Shown: positions 11,642-23,958 of the stretch, in pieces | How the letters are laid out: every line of letters begins with the position of its first letter | Numbering within the stretch: the stretch's first letter is position 1 | Assembly (NCBI RefSeq): GCF_014356525.2 | Contig: NC_052508.1 | Span: 39,032,613 to 39,096,612 of the forward strand | DNA: 64,000 nucleotides | DNA from: Nilaparvata lugens | Lineage: Eukaryota > Arthropoda > Insecta > Hemiptera > Delphacidae | Direction: 5' to 3' | Notes under the pieces: model-generated | Seen by the model: the letters and a program-made list of their open reading frames with translations, nothing else | What the model was told of the DNA's origin: nothing | The model's database searches: none | Position numbers and translations under genes: made by a program

Positions 11642-13065
11642 AAACAAAATTTCTACATTTTACTTCAGTTGTAATAGAAATGTATACGGTAACTTAGTTC
11701 TTATATTTAAGAAATATTATATGATATTCCATTACTCATTTTATTGCTAGTTACTAAAGAATTAAGAAATCTTAATTGAAGGAAGTCTTAATAATATGTT
11801 GCATTCGTGGATAGTAGGTCTTCAATAAAGCGATTTATTGATTGCTAGCAAATTGTAGTCAACTTCTATGGATTTTGAGATTGGATTTAATCAATATCCT
11901 ACATGAAACAACCGGTAGATATTATTTATTTGGTTAGCTTAAATAATACAAAGATCGGGAAAGAAAAATAAGTTTGGGCTATTGCCCAAAACTTTTTCAA
12001 CTTCCTAATTTAGTTCCAAATTGTCTAAATATTATTGTAGAATCTCATGTTTGCCCAATAATTAACAATTATACATAGTTTATTTCTATTTATGATGTAG
12101 TATAGTACTTTGATAGGACAACTTGAATTTTTAAATTATAGGCTAATAATGGAATGAGAAAGTAAGTAGCAAATGACATGAAAAACTAAAAGAGTAGATA
12201 AAGAGTATTCTTTCAAGTAGGTAGGCTATGTGTTTTCCAACAAAGTATTTTTAATGGACAGATGAAACATAATTGTGGAAAATAATTATATAATAAATTT
12301 TATCATCTAATGCAACTTTTCATTTATTTATAATGCTTATTCATTTATTTATTTATTCATTTTATAACAAAATTTGTAATAGCCTACCTAGTATTTTAGT
12401 GATACAAAATTGTACCATTTCAGCTTTCAACATAGATAAGCTTAACACTTTTCTACTTGAGAAATTGCTATTTACTTTCCTAAAGTGAATCTGCAGTAAT
12501 GTTGCAGTAAATGAAATTTACTTGCATTAATAATGTAATATTGTAAATTTATAACTTGAACTTACCTCTAAATCGAAACCGTTTTTGCCTCTAGAAATAC
12601 CTATAAACACCATACGATATGAGTATAAATAATGGTCTAGTTTTCGTTGCCAATACCATTGTGATAAATTAAAGAGTCTCATAGTTCTAATGATAGCATT
12701 CCGTTAGAGGGCAGGTAGAGCGCCTACGTCACTAAACTACTAAACTTTGCGCACAACTGCTAGCGCGCACAAATTGCGATGCGAACAACTGTTAACAGAT
12801 TGCGATGCAAACAACTGTTAGTGCGAACAACTGTATGCCACCCATTCCCTCCCCGTTGCCAATACATTAGTTGGATAGAAGCATACCACGCAAAAAGTGG
12901 TATGAGCAGCAGTGTGACTTATGTGTGTGCCTTATCAGAGCCATAGTTAAAAGTGGTCTGGCAAACGACTCTGCAATGAACATCTATTTATGGGTGAGTC
13001 GTTAACTAATGGCTCTGTTGACTATGGGTGACTTTATGTAGCGACTCTGCAACCAAGCATTAGGT
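11642..13065. other. Intergenic DNA, no gene recognised
   Basis: Very AT-rich with no long frame. 12690-12850 has short near-repeats around GCGATGCGAACAACTG. 12895-13060 has an imperfect inverted arrangement around AGAGCCATAGTTA and TAACTAATGGCTCT. These look like degraded MITE remnants. Confidence 0.4.
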
Positions 13066-13137
13066 ATAGGCCTTCTCAATGCTAGTTCTTACTTGAGATT
13101 GAAGGCTACCATTGAGATATTTTAGTGTGAGATATTA
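13066..13137 (+). repeat. Fragment of MITE family R2
   Basis: Matches 46790-46862 (shared AGTTCTTACTTGAGATTGAAGG-type segment and ATTTTAGTGTGAGATATTAT). It is cut at 13138 by the TA-flanked element; the sequence after 15067 resembles 29900-29975, consistent with an older composite repeat split by that insertion. Confidence 0.6.
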
Positions 13138-13139
13138 TA

Positions 13140-15065
13140 CAGAGCGGGTGAAAAGTCCGAGAATGGACTTTCTGGCGGACCAGATTTTTTGTCATAGTAT
13201 AGTATTTTCAATTCGAGTAGCATCCCCAATCACACCCACCTTGGAATCACTTCTTTTTATGAGATACTAAGCCATTCTCATACTTTTTTCTCTCATTTCT
13301 GCTTTGAATAGTATTGATTAATAATGTGAATATTTCTGAAATGGTTTGAGATATCGATATGCGGTTTCCGTCATTCATTTTTACTTTCCTTGCCCTACTA
13401 CCATAGGTAAGGAAAGTATTGCATTCCAAAAAAAAATTAAGGTACCCTAATTTCAAGTTTTCTATACGTTTCAAGGTCCCCTGAGTCCAAAAACATGATT
13501 TTTGGGTTTGGTCTGTGTGTGTGTATGTGTGTGTATGTGTGTGTGTCTTCGACCATTAATATAATAGACACGGCTTGAGCGTAGTCGCTGAAGCAAACAT
13601 GAATTGGGTGTGTGACGTCACATGAGAGAGCCTTCGAACTACACGCCATAATCAGCCTATGCTAAATGAGCACTTTCATAGCTTCTGAATCAGAATTTGA
13701 ACTGATTTATTATTCTACTTGAAAAATTAATTATGGAAGTTAATTTATCCATTATTTATTCATATAATTGCATACGTAAAGCCTATGTTCATATTGCCTA
13801 GTAAACGTATTTAAGGTCCTCATACCATGAGGATCCGACAATAAGAAATTCAATAAAATTCAATTCAAGATGGCGGATAATTATGAAAACACCATGTTTT
13901 TCACGTTTTTCTCAGAAACGGTTCTAACGATTTTCTTCAAATTTATACCATGGATAGCTATCCATAAGTCCTATCAACTGGCATGAGTCTCATCTCTGGG
14001 AAAATCTCAGGAGCTCTGTAATATTAATGAGAAAAATGGCGGATAATGACTCAAACACCATGTTTTCCATGGTCTTCTCGAAAACGGCTTTAACGATTTT
14101 CTTCAAATTTATACCATGGATCGCTATTCATAAGTCCTATCAACTGGCATGAGTCTCATTTCTGGGAAAATTTTAGGAGCTCCGTAATATTCATGAGAAA
14201 AATGGTGGATAATAACTAAAAAACCATGTTTTTCACGGTTTTCTCGAAAACGGCTCCAACGATTTTTTTTCAAATTTATACCATGGATAGCTATTCATAA
14301 GCCCCATCAACTGGCATGAGTCTTATTTCTGGGAAAATTTCGGGAGCTCCATAATATTCTTGAGAAAAGTACAGTTACTAAAAAACCATGTTTTTCACGA
14401 TTCTCTCAAAAACGGCTCTAACGATTTTTTTCAAACTCATACCCTGTATAGTTATTTATCAGCTCTATCAACTGGCATGAGTCTTTTTCCTGGGAAACTA
14501 ATAGGGGGTCCTCCCCATCCTTGAGAAATGGACTTTGTAACCTCCTTCTCGTGCATGAGGTAGGTAGAGCAGTTTATAAAAAGAACACAGTCATAGTCAA
14601 GATATTTCATCTGTAGAACAGCTGTTTTGACGACTTTTAAAAAAATAATCGAATTTTACAATTTACACAAAGGAAAAAGTACTCTGAAAACAATTTATTA
14701 TAATATACACATACCATATACAGTAGTCTGATCGTAGTTGCAAATATGTTGCCGCCAATCGTCATTATGTTATTCCCCTAAATTATTCTCGTTTGAGAAT
14801 GATGCTTGCAGTTCAATGAGCAAGGAAAGTTGTGTGGGGGGTGTACCACACCAGATTTTTTCTTGAAATCCCCTATCGAAATCATGTATCGCACGACCAC
14901 CTTCCTATTTGAAAAATTGAAGTTGCATTCAATATGGCAGGCCAGATTTTCAAAGTCATTGGAAAGTAGTTTTTTCAATTTGAGTAGGATTCCCAATCAC
15001 ACCCACCATCAAATTACCTTTGTGTATGAAATATTAAGCCGTTCTCGGACTTTTCACCCACTCTG
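13140..15065. mobile_element. TA-flanked DNA element, 1.9 kb, non-autonomous
   Basis: Terminal inverted repeats begin CAGAGCGGGTGAAAAGTCCG on the left and CAGAGTGGGTGAAAAGTCCG on the right (complement strand), flanked by TA at 13138-13139 and 15066-15067. This fits the Tc1/mariner-type TA target. Subterminal regions also match inversely (CCCAATCACACCCACC motif near 13230 and 14990). No transposase is visible; the interior holds a GT-rich stretch and a tandem array. A related partial copy lies at 44757-45375. Confidence 0.8.
13865..14500 (+). repeat. Tandem array, about 166-bp unit, four copies
   Basis: Units start near AAGATGGCGGATAAT (about 13867, 14033, 14200; the fourth near 14365 is diverged) and each contains ACCATGTTTTTCAC, AACGGCTCTAACGATTTT, TTTATACCATGGATAG and CAACTGGCATGAGTCT. 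A single related unit occurs at 44805-45000. The array lies inside the TA-flanked element, so copy number may vary between insertions. Confidence 0.85.
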
Positions 15066-15079
15066 TATATGTATACATA

Positions 15080-15425
15080 GTGTTTATGAACTCACTACCA
15101 ATACTCTATCTAGGGCATTGTTTCTGGGTAAAAAACATATCTAAATATCAAATTTGAATTGAGGTTCGTACCCACTAGAACGTATCATACCATGACCGTG
15201 CCCATACCGACACATGCAAAAAAATATTCTTTGCATCATTTGATATGTAATACACCCATTAGACTGTTCCGTCACCAGCCAAGCACAGAGCGTGCCATGC
15301 ACGTCCAGGTGAACATTTGTTGGCCAGTATATTTTGTCTGTGACGAAACGCTCCTTGCATGGTACGTGACGCCTGCAAACCCCGTTGTAACCGCGCATGC
15401 GCCGCGTTGGTAACCAGTGTAGACA
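15080..15425. repeat. MITE family R3, copy 1
   Basis: 15080-15150 matches 29905-29980 (CTACCAATACTCTA, ATATCTAAATATCA). 15165-15425 is GC-richer with GTACCCACTAGA at one end and GTGTAGACACC at the other, resembling the MITE at 30108-30500. The apparent reading frames across it (15141-15461 minus, 15159-15413 plus) overlap each other and are taken as chance. Confidence 0.6.
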
Positions 15426-15470
15426 CCATTGTGGTAAAGTACCTAAAATTTTCTCACTCATTCCATTAAG

Positions 15471-15472
<2 letters not shown>

Positions 15473-15525
<53 letters not shown>
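15473..15525. repeat. (TA)n microsatellite
   Basis: About 53 bp of nearly uninterrupted TA dinucleotides. Confidence 0.95.
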
Positions 15526-15529
<4 letters not shown>

Positions 15530-16835
15530 TATTGTAACGTATTTAAATTTGGATGGATAAATAAAAATCCCTAGTTGAAAGATTTATAGGTCTAAGTGAA
15601 ATAATAGGCTAATATCGCCAAAGATGATAACGTTAAAGATTAGATAATATCAGACATCCTGGCTAAATTGTACAACAGCCTAATAGAAATGGAAATAATT
15701 TTTGCTACCGGTATAATACTATATAAAATATTGAAAATTACTAAATTTTCTCATAAGACTTTGTGATGCTAATGTAAAGCAAAAGTCATTTTTGAATAAT
15801 TTTATAACCCCTTGGAAGAGACGACTCCGGCTACAATAATCCAGGACCACCAGGAGTTTGGGTCGACACCAGCAGATCATAGAAAATTCCAGCACGTGAG
15901 TGAAAAATATTGAAATAGTGATAGGGCGCCCTCAGTGCTTCGAAATTAAATAAGAATCAAAGCTAGCTCTTCGAAAGGGTTTCTTATAAATTAAGAATTT
16001 GGTAAAAATACTTGCGCAAGTAAAGATAGTATAAAAGGTATTTTATTATATAGTAAGGAATCAGTCCATATATCAAATGATCCATCAATCAAAGAATACT
16101 AAGATCTAGGCTGTTAATACATTATCTATATGATCATTAATTTCTACAATATAATTTGCGATAATTTAATGTAGCTCTGATTCACTAGATGAATTGATCT
16201 ATCTATTCCATCAGGTGCCGAATCTCGCACCCTGAGATAAAAAATATATTTATTACAAAGAAATCTATTAGAAACTATAAAATTTAATATATATATATTT
16301 GGATTACTAGTTTGTCAATTTATCATGCTGAATTTAGATTCTAAATATAATCGTCCAAGTTGACAAGTATCAGCAAGCTGATATCAAAGCTGCATGCAAA
16401 TAAATGCATATGATCATAAAATGAAAGCACATGGTAGCGTTTCGTGCTATAGAACTTAAAGAATAGTATTAGCCTGTGATATTTTATTGATTTCGATTAT
16501 TGTTTTGTCTTATATTATATATTTCTGCCGCTCTATATATTTTTGCTCTGATTTATTTTTGAGATATTTGTTAATATATGTATCAAATTTTTTATGGTGT
16601 ATGATTTATTTTTTATTCCTCTATACTGTAGGATATAAGCTTTATATATATATATTTTTTAATAAATTATCAGTATCATTGTGGAAGCTCATATCTGGGC
16701 TTATAAAGATTTTTATGAGACTATATCCTATTAAAAACCACGACCTGATTTTTATAATTATTAAAATATTTTCATGCTCTACCGATTGATGCCAAGCAGG
16801 AGGCTAATCGTTATTTAATTATAAAAAATAACGTG

Positions 16836-16898
<63 letters not shown>

Positions 16899-17037
16899 CT
16901 GTAAGTATCTGTATTGATTCTTTCCAATCCTAAACTCTAATTTCATCCTTCCAGATTATTTAGTTAGTTGCCACTTGCTAGTTGTAGTAGTTGCTCTTTG
17001 TGTGCGTTTGTCATTTGTGTGCCTTCATTCGTTTTGC
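15530..17037. other. Non-coding region upstream of the MADF gene
   Basis: No conserved protein-like frame. A second (TA)n tract lies at about 16839-16890. The 100-codon frame at 16487-16789 is Tyr/Phe/Ile-rich low-complexity translation. The promoter and left end of the Harbinger-type unit should lie here, but no terminal inverted repeat was identified. Confidence 0.5.
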
Positions 17038-17715
17038 ATGAAAATGAATGATGAACTGTTGATAGAATGTGTTCGTAAATACGAATTCCTCTATAATCTA
17101 TAACATCCGAAGTACATGGATGCTACCAAGAAAGATGTAGCATGGAAGGATATAGAAGATCAGATGAAACAACCTGGTAAGTAGTAACTTTATTACTTTA
17201 TTTCCATTTGTAAATCTATTCCTTTTGACATTTTCACATCAATTAATAATAATAACAGCATTTTGCAAACAAATATATTAAATCTTTCCCAAAGTCATAT
17301 TTTTAGAAGTCAGATTCCACAGTGCTGTAGAAAACAATACAATTTTTACTGTATTGTCTTGTTTTACAAAACGAAACAATAAATATTAACACAAAACCAC
17401 ATACGAGAGACATACACATATATTGTTTGCATCTAAAAAAAATCATATATGCCTATTATACTACAAAGTTGATTTTTCAATAACCAATTACAGTACCAAT
17501 TATCGTAAAAATTATCGTTAAATCTTTGACAAAGTCATACTTTTTATGTTTGATTTAATAAGTACATTTTATCTTATTTTTTTGTTATGTTTTGTTGGAA
17601 TTTGTTATGTTATGTTAAGCCCAGTCGATTTGACCTTCAACAGTTTGGAAGAAATTCGCGAATTGACTGAGTACGGTACTTCAAAAGCGGAAGCAACTGC
17701 ATTGCCTCCTTGAAG

Positions 17716-18484
17716 TCATAGATTCTGCATAGGAAGAAACTGCATACGAGTCCCAGTTTCCGTTTCAATTACTCCGCGTCTTATGCAATTATACAAAATG
17801 CAAGTGGTTAAAACAATTTTTTCAGCATATTCTGGTCTCAGGTGCATGCGTCTATTATAAATGCGAAATTTTTGACTTAAAATCCCAAAAGCATTCTCAA
17901 CTACACGCCTTGCTCGGCAAAGGCGATAGTTAAAGTGACGTTTCTTGACATCAGCTATGGTCTGTTGTGATGGATAAGGTCTTAATAGATCATTTTTTAA
18001 AGGAAAGGCTTCGTCACCTAATATAACGCAAGGTGCACTTACATTCGTTTTTGTTAGCAGGAATATTTACTTATTATTTGATATAGCTTGCCCCAGTTTC
18101 GATTTAGATAAAATACCACCATCACTGTCTTTGCCGAAAGCACTGACGTTTACAGCTATAAAACTATAATTAGCATCAACTAAAGCCATAAGTACAATGG
18201 AGAATGTTTTTTTGTAATTAAAATATAGGGAACCACTGTCTGGAGGTGCTACAATCACAATATGCTTTCCATCAATTGAACCCAGGCAATTAGGAAAGTT
18301 CCACTTGGACCAAAACTCTTCAATGTTTTTTTCCCATTGCTCTGTAGTGGGTGTTGGAATCATTTCACTCAACATGTTGTTTATTATAGCGTTAGAAACT
18401 TCAAAAACTGAACGTCTCACAGAACTGACCCCCATTCTATAGCTGAAAGCAATTGTTCTAAATGAGTCACCTGTTGCCAAGTAC
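17716..18484 (-). pseudogene. HARBI1-like PIF/Harbinger DDE transposase, partial
   Basis: Minus-strand coding from a splice acceptor (TTTATTTGCAG, exon begins at 18484) to TGA at 17716-17718. The protein opens with YLATGDSFRTIAFSYRMG, the helix-turn-helix region typical of HARBI1 proteins. Catalytic Asp lies in GSIDGKHI, a second Asp in ALVDANYSF, and the Glu in RRVVENAFG, so all three DDE residues are present. A TAA (complement near 18067-18069) interrupts the frame between the second Asp and GDEAFPL, so the copy is dead. The first ~80 residues expected of the family lie upstream of the acceptor and were not found. The leader before the acceptor is AT-rich intron, not protein. Confidence 0.88.
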
Positions 18485-19549
18485 CTGCAAATAAAAAAAA
18501 AGCTTATATGTATTGGGAATAAAAGAAATAAAAATAGAATATGGAATAAAATAAATAAATAAATAAAATGAAATAAAAAATAAAGTGAAATAGAAAATAA
18601 AAATAATTGGAAATTATAAATTATTAACAAAATGAAATTATTTTATGTTACAGGTCCGGCCTGTAAACAAAGATGGCAAAATCTAAGGGACTCATATAGG
18701 AGAGCCTTGAATAAGAGAAAAGTAAAAACGGGACAGGCAGCAAAAAAAATAAAAAAATGGAAGTACGAAGATGAGATGTTTTTTGTTGCTCCATTTTTTG
18801 CAGAAAAGAAAACTTTGGATTCTGTTGATATAACAAGTGATGAGGATAACGGAGACCATGATGACCACACTGTGGTCGACCACACATCCGAAACAGAAAC
18901 AAAGAGTTGGCATGACTGCCTTGGTCTGAATGGTATTGTCACAATAAGCTCTATAAAAATTGTTGAAATTATCAGTTAATTATTTTCTAGAGGTGTTAAA
19001 TTTCACTCATATCAGTAACCAAACATAATTGTTCATAAGTGTTCTTACCAGTGACGTGCGTGAACTGTGAGTATTCGCGGAGTGATCCATATTCAAATTC
19101 AAACAATTTGTTAGGTTAACACATCATCTCAGTTTTTGTCAGTGTCTCGATTGTTGGTTCCTGTCAATTACAACCAGCTGTGTTTTGGGTATAGGAGCAG
19201 AACAACAACTAACTGTTTACCGGTTCGGTTTCCGATTATCTAGCCTAAGGAACAAGAATCTTATCTGTTATCTTCTTTCCCACTCAGACAACATTAGCCG
19301 GCTTGCGTGAGCAACAGTAGCGTCCTATGGTTGCCATGACAACCCACCGTAGTACAGTCTTATCAGCTTCTCTATTCTAGCTCGCAATAAGTCTTCTAAA
19401 AGGCGGGCGATTTTTGAATCCTACTTCTTCCTTCCACAACAATATTCAGAAGCTTCCTCTGCCCGCCTTGACTGCTCTCTCGGCAAATATCTTCTACATT
19501 CCTTCCAGTATTATCCTACTCTCTATAATCCCTACCAATCTCATAGAAA

Positions 19550-21070
19550 ATGACGACACGCCGTAGACTCGAGAAGTTGATTCAAGGTGTTTAATCTGAT
19601 TTGAAAAATTTGAAAGATGACTTATATAATGAAACAGTAATAGATTTGGCCGTAAGCATTAGAGGAACTCTCTCAGTTTTTGCGGAGAAATATTCCAGTG
19701 AGGCTATAATTGACCTGATTCCAGATTTAGTTGGAGTCCTAAATAAACTTGACAACTCTTTATCAGATAACAACAAATTGATTGATAATCTGGAGAACCT
19801 ATCGGAAGAAAATAAACAATTTTCGAGACAATTGGAGGTAGAAAGAAACAGAAGAAAGGAATGTTTCGAAGACTCTCTGTGCAATGAAGAGAGGGCAGAA
19901 GAGGAAATAAATTCCTTAAAATCGCGTATAGCATATCTAGAAGCCACCAATTCGGATTTGATTGATGAGTTGAAGATAAATTCTGAAAATAAAATTCTTG
20001 AAGTCAATAGGGTAGAAGCTGTGGAATGTAAGACTTTGGTTGACGTATCAACTCAAACAAAAACTAAAATGACATGTGCAAATTGCTCAAATCTTCACGA
20101 CAAATTGAAGGGTAAAGAGCTCGAATTGATAGAGTTGAGGCAGCGTCGTTGGGAAGATAGCGTAGAGATGGAGGAAAAAATTAAGAGGGCTTTTTTAGGG
20201 CTAGAAAATAATAACTTGGCTTCTCAAACATTGAATGTTTCCATTAGTGCTATAGATCCAACTGAACAAGGTGGGAAATCCTATAGAACCAGCCAATCTA
20301 TGAATGAATCCAAGTCACGAAAACCTAGTCCTTCAAACGTGAATTCGTATAATAAAAAAGTAAAAATAAGATGTTTCTCGGACAGTCAAGGAAGCCAGGT
20401 TGCTAGCAGAACCCGGTCAATGAGTAATCATCAAGTTTTCGATATGTTGAAACCAGGCGCGAAATTCGAAAAAGTCACCGAAGATTGTAAAAGTATATGC
20501 CACGATATGAGCAAGCGAGACCTTGCGGTTATTATAGCCGGAACAAATGATGTGGCTTGCAATGAAGCTGATAGCTTGATCCAATCGTGCAAACGGAGAA
20601 TCATGGACCTGCAGCACACAAATGCTTTAATCTTTTCAATTCCGCACCGACATGATCTGCCTCGATGGTCTTGTGTGAATAAGGAAATCGCTAAAACCAA
20701 TGCACGTTTGAAACAAATATGTAAACATTTCTCTCATGTTTACTTTTCGGATTTGGGTTCTTTGGGGCGACGATTGCATACATCTCATGGTCTTCACCTG
20801 AGCCATCCGGGGAAAAAATATGTTGCGGACACCATACTGAAAATCGCTTCGGGACTCAGTGACACCACAACAGAGACACCTGCTCAAAATTTGGGATCCT
20901 GTCCTGTCACTCCAGATTCGCCCTATTACACTACTGTATCTGACTCAGATGCTGATATCAGTAATAGTCGTCCAGCTGAAGAGGAGATTCCAGTCGCGGT
21001 GTCAACGAGAATACCTTTTTTAGAAAACATTCAGTCAAAAGAGAAAGATTTCTTGCATGTATCAACTTGA
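19550..21070 (+). pseudogene. LINE A ORF1: coiled coil and SGNH-esterase-like
   Basis: The ATG at 19550 opens the frame (MTTRRRLEKLIQGV) but TAA at 19592-19594 breaks it after 14 codons; the rest is open to TGA at 21068. Residues about 70-190 form heptad-rich coiled coil. A Cys pair (CANC) lies near the middle. The C-terminal half is an SGNH/GDSL-like fold: block I FSDSQG with the nucleophile Ser, block III IIAGTNDV with the Asn, and block V SHGLHLSHPGKKY with the His. The usual Gly before DS is Ser, and the Asp expected three residues before the catalytic His is replaced by His. Its 3' end overlaps the ORF2 frame by 88 nt. Confidence 0.85.
21016..21022 (+). promoter_or_regulatory. Candidate -1 slippery heptamer, LINE A
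   Basis: T TTT TTA lies in the ORF1 frame (codons CCT TTT TTA), inside the ORF1/ORF2 overlap and 45 nt before the ORF1 stop. A -1 slip here leads into the open ORF2 frame. No strong stem was found 5-9 nt downstream; a weak one pairs CTTGCATG at 21052 with CATG...CAAG near 21088-21098. ORF2 also has an in-frame ATG at 21130, so reinitiation is an alternative. Confidence 0.4.
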
Positions 21071-21129
21071 ATAAACGTAGTACATCGCATGTTACAAGGC
21101 ATAAAGTTCCATTCATATCTGATTTGCCG

Positions 21130-23958
21130 ATGAGCACCAACGTCAATGTCAATTTATTTCTCTGGAACTGTCAGGGCTTATGAAATAAGTTGGAATTAAT
21201 TGAAACGCAGGCACAGAATGAGGGGTTTCATGTAATCTGTCTCACTGAGCACTGGCTGTTGCAAGAGGAGCTAGAACTCCTAAAATTACGTGGATTTGTA
21301 CTAGGTGGTTCCAGTTGCAGGCCCACTATGAACCGTGGTGGTTCAGCCATTTTTGTTAATGATAAGTTGTCCTGGGAAGTAGTCCCAAGCATCTGTAATT
21401 TGTCTGTGATAAATGTTTTTGAAATTTGTGCTATACTGTTAAGTAGTACTAAAAAAGTAAGAACCATTGTAGTATGTATTTACAGGATTCCTGACTCCAG
21501 TAACATAGTTCTGTTCCTGGAAAAACTGGACGATATGCTTCATATTGTGTCTGATATGAAGTGTGAAATATTAATTTGTGCAGATTTCAATATTAATTTT
21601 AATGATGATCAAAATCCATTTACGAAAGATTTACTGAATATGTTTGCCTGTTATGGTTTGCACACCATGATAAAAAATGAAATTACTAGGCCTAATTATT
21701 TTAATAACTCAGGTACTTGTATTGATAATATCATCACGTCAATCCACCCGTCCAGGTGGAAAGCTGTAGTTTCACCGCAAACTGCCTCTGATCACCACGC
21801 AGTTACTGCGTCAATTAACTTGGACACAAACTTAAAATGTTCAAGTAGTTCACAGCTAATTACTATAAGAGCTAATAATTATCAAGATGTAGCTCAGTTT
21901 GATGATAATATGAGAACCATAGACTGGCGAGATGTTTATATCTGTGATAATCCTAATGATAAGTTTTCGTTGTTTTTCTATATGTTTTTATTCTATGTTA
22001 ATAGTTCATTTCCTGTTAAAACAATTAAGCCAAAGCAGCGTTATTTTTCTAGTAAAGATTGGTACACAGTTGGATTGATTGCTATGAGAGAGACCTTTTT
22101 ATATCTTTATGATCTAGTCAAATGTTTTAATATGGATGTACACAAAGATATTTATAAGAAAGTCAGATATTTGTATAATAAGCAAGTCAAGCAAGCAAAA
22201 TTGGATTTTCATAACAATCTAGTCAATAATACATGTAGCAAACCAAAGTTAATGTGGAAAGTTATTAGAGAAAATTTATTGTTAAACAGTACATCTACTT
22301 CGCATAAGAAAAATGTAAACTTAAATTCTGAAAATTTCAATTCGTATTATATTGATAGCATAGCTGATGTTTTGGATGGAATACCAAGCAGCATTAACAC
22401 AGTCTCTCACTATTTGAAAAAAGTAAGAAGAATAGGACCATCTTTTTCGTTCCATCATGTGACTGTGGAACAAGTGTTTTTGTCATTAAATTCTCTTAGA
22501 AATTCCAACTGTTTAGATTTTTTTCTTCTAAATTCTTTCATATGCAAAACAAGCAGTCAACATATATGTGAAGTTTTATGTCATATCTTTAATTCTTGTA
22601 TTGACTTTGGTGTTTTTCCTGACTTGCTTAAACTGTCGAAAGTGGTGCCAATTTTTAAAAAAGGCGACCCCAAACTGTGTAGTAACTACAGGCCAATATC
22701 CATTGTGCCAATCTTATCTAAAGTTTTCGAATTTATAATTGTTCAACAGTTGTCAGATTACTTAGAGAGGGAAAATTTACTATCAGATAAGCAATTTGGT
22801 TTCAGAAAGAATCATACCACTTGTCAGACGGTGATGTCTTTCATTCAGGATATCCTAACTGGTATGGAAGGAAAAAATTCTGTAAATGCAAAACTATTCG
22901 ATATGTCACGTGCTTTCGACACAGTCTCCCATAACATTCTTCTGACTAAACTGGAAAATTTAGGTTTAAATTCTATATCTGTAGCACTGATAGGGTCATA
23001 TTTGAATAATAGATTCCAAGCTGTTTCTTTTAATGAAGAAATGTCTGGTTTTAAGCCTGTTAAAACTGGAGTGCCGCAAGGTTCAATCTTAGGACCCTTG
23101 TTATTCATAATATATATGAATGACCTGCCAGGGAACATTGAGGATGAGAGTACAAAGTGTTACATGTATGCAGATGATGTATGTCTAAATGTAATTACTG
23201 GTAGCGAAATGAGAGAAACTGTTCTAGAAGAAAAGATGAATCTTGTGTCAGATTGGTGTAGAGCTAATAAACTTGCTTTGAATTTAGACAAAACACAGGA
23301 TTTATCTGTGTCTCATGGAACCCGACATTCACCACATTTAGTCAAATTCCTAGGCTTCAACATACAAAGTAATATGAAGTGGAAGAGTCATGTTGATTGC
23401 ACTATCCCAAAAGTCACAAGGGGTATTTTTATGCTCAAGAGACTGAAGGAAATAGTCTCTCAAAAAATCCTAATTACTGTTTACTATAGCTATGTACACT
23501 CTCATCTTTCCTATGGTACGTTATTATGGGGAAACTACAATGATGCTAATTCTTTGTTTATTTTACAAAAGAGGGCAATAAGAAATATATGTAAAGTACC
23601 ACCCCTTACGCATTGCAAACCTCTTTTCATTGAGCTTAGAATTATGTGTTTACCCTACTGTATTTTTATATTTCAATGTTTATTGTTCGTAAAAACTAAT
23701 GTTATGTCCTTTTCCAGTCATTCTGAAATTCATTCCCACAATACCAGAAGTAAATTGAACCTGAGAAATGAACACTGTCGGTACAAATCCAGTCATGTGA
23801 GTTTTAGGGCGTGTGCAATTCGATTCTTTAACCAATTACCATTAAACATTAGAGACTTGGCTGTGGAAGATTTCAAATTAAGAATTAAAGATTTTCTAAT
23901 TAGAAACTGTTTTTACAATCTGGATGAATATTTTAGCTTTAATATGAAAAATGTTTAA
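21130..23958 (+). pseudogene. LINE A ORF2: AP endonuclease and reverse transcriptase
   Basis: The ORF2 frame is open upstream to 20980; the first ATG is 21130 (MSTNVNVNLFLWNCQGL). A TGA at 21181-21183 interrupts the endonuclease start, then about 920 codons are open. Endonuclease signatures: LTEHW, ADFNIN and SDHH. Reverse transcriptase signatures: NYRPISIVP, Asp in LFDMSRAFD, GVPQGSILGP (23068 onward) and the YADD box at 23167-23178. C-terminal RXLxxxLxxYG/LLWGN-type segment and CKPLFIELRI are shared with LINEs B and C. The function would be target-primed reverse transcription. Only one stop separates this copy from an intact ORF2. Confidence 0.92.

Noticed and set aside
13500..14500. CRISPR-like array
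   Set aside because: The roughly 166-bp units are contiguous tandem repeats without unique spacers, in eukaryotic transposon DNA.
15141..15461. Overlapping 106- and 84-codon frames on opposite strands
   Set aside because: The interval is a MITE-like repeat also found at 30108-30500; no domain was recognised.
16487..16789. 100-codon Tyr/Ile/Phe-rich frame, possible membrane protein
   Set aside because: The hydrophobicity follows from very AT-rich DNA, and there are no conserved features.
18643..18942. Minus-strand frames of 73-99 codons opposite MADF exon 2
   Set aside because: They are antisense shadows; the plus strand has the MADF residues CKQRWQNLRDSYRR and a proper splice acceptor.
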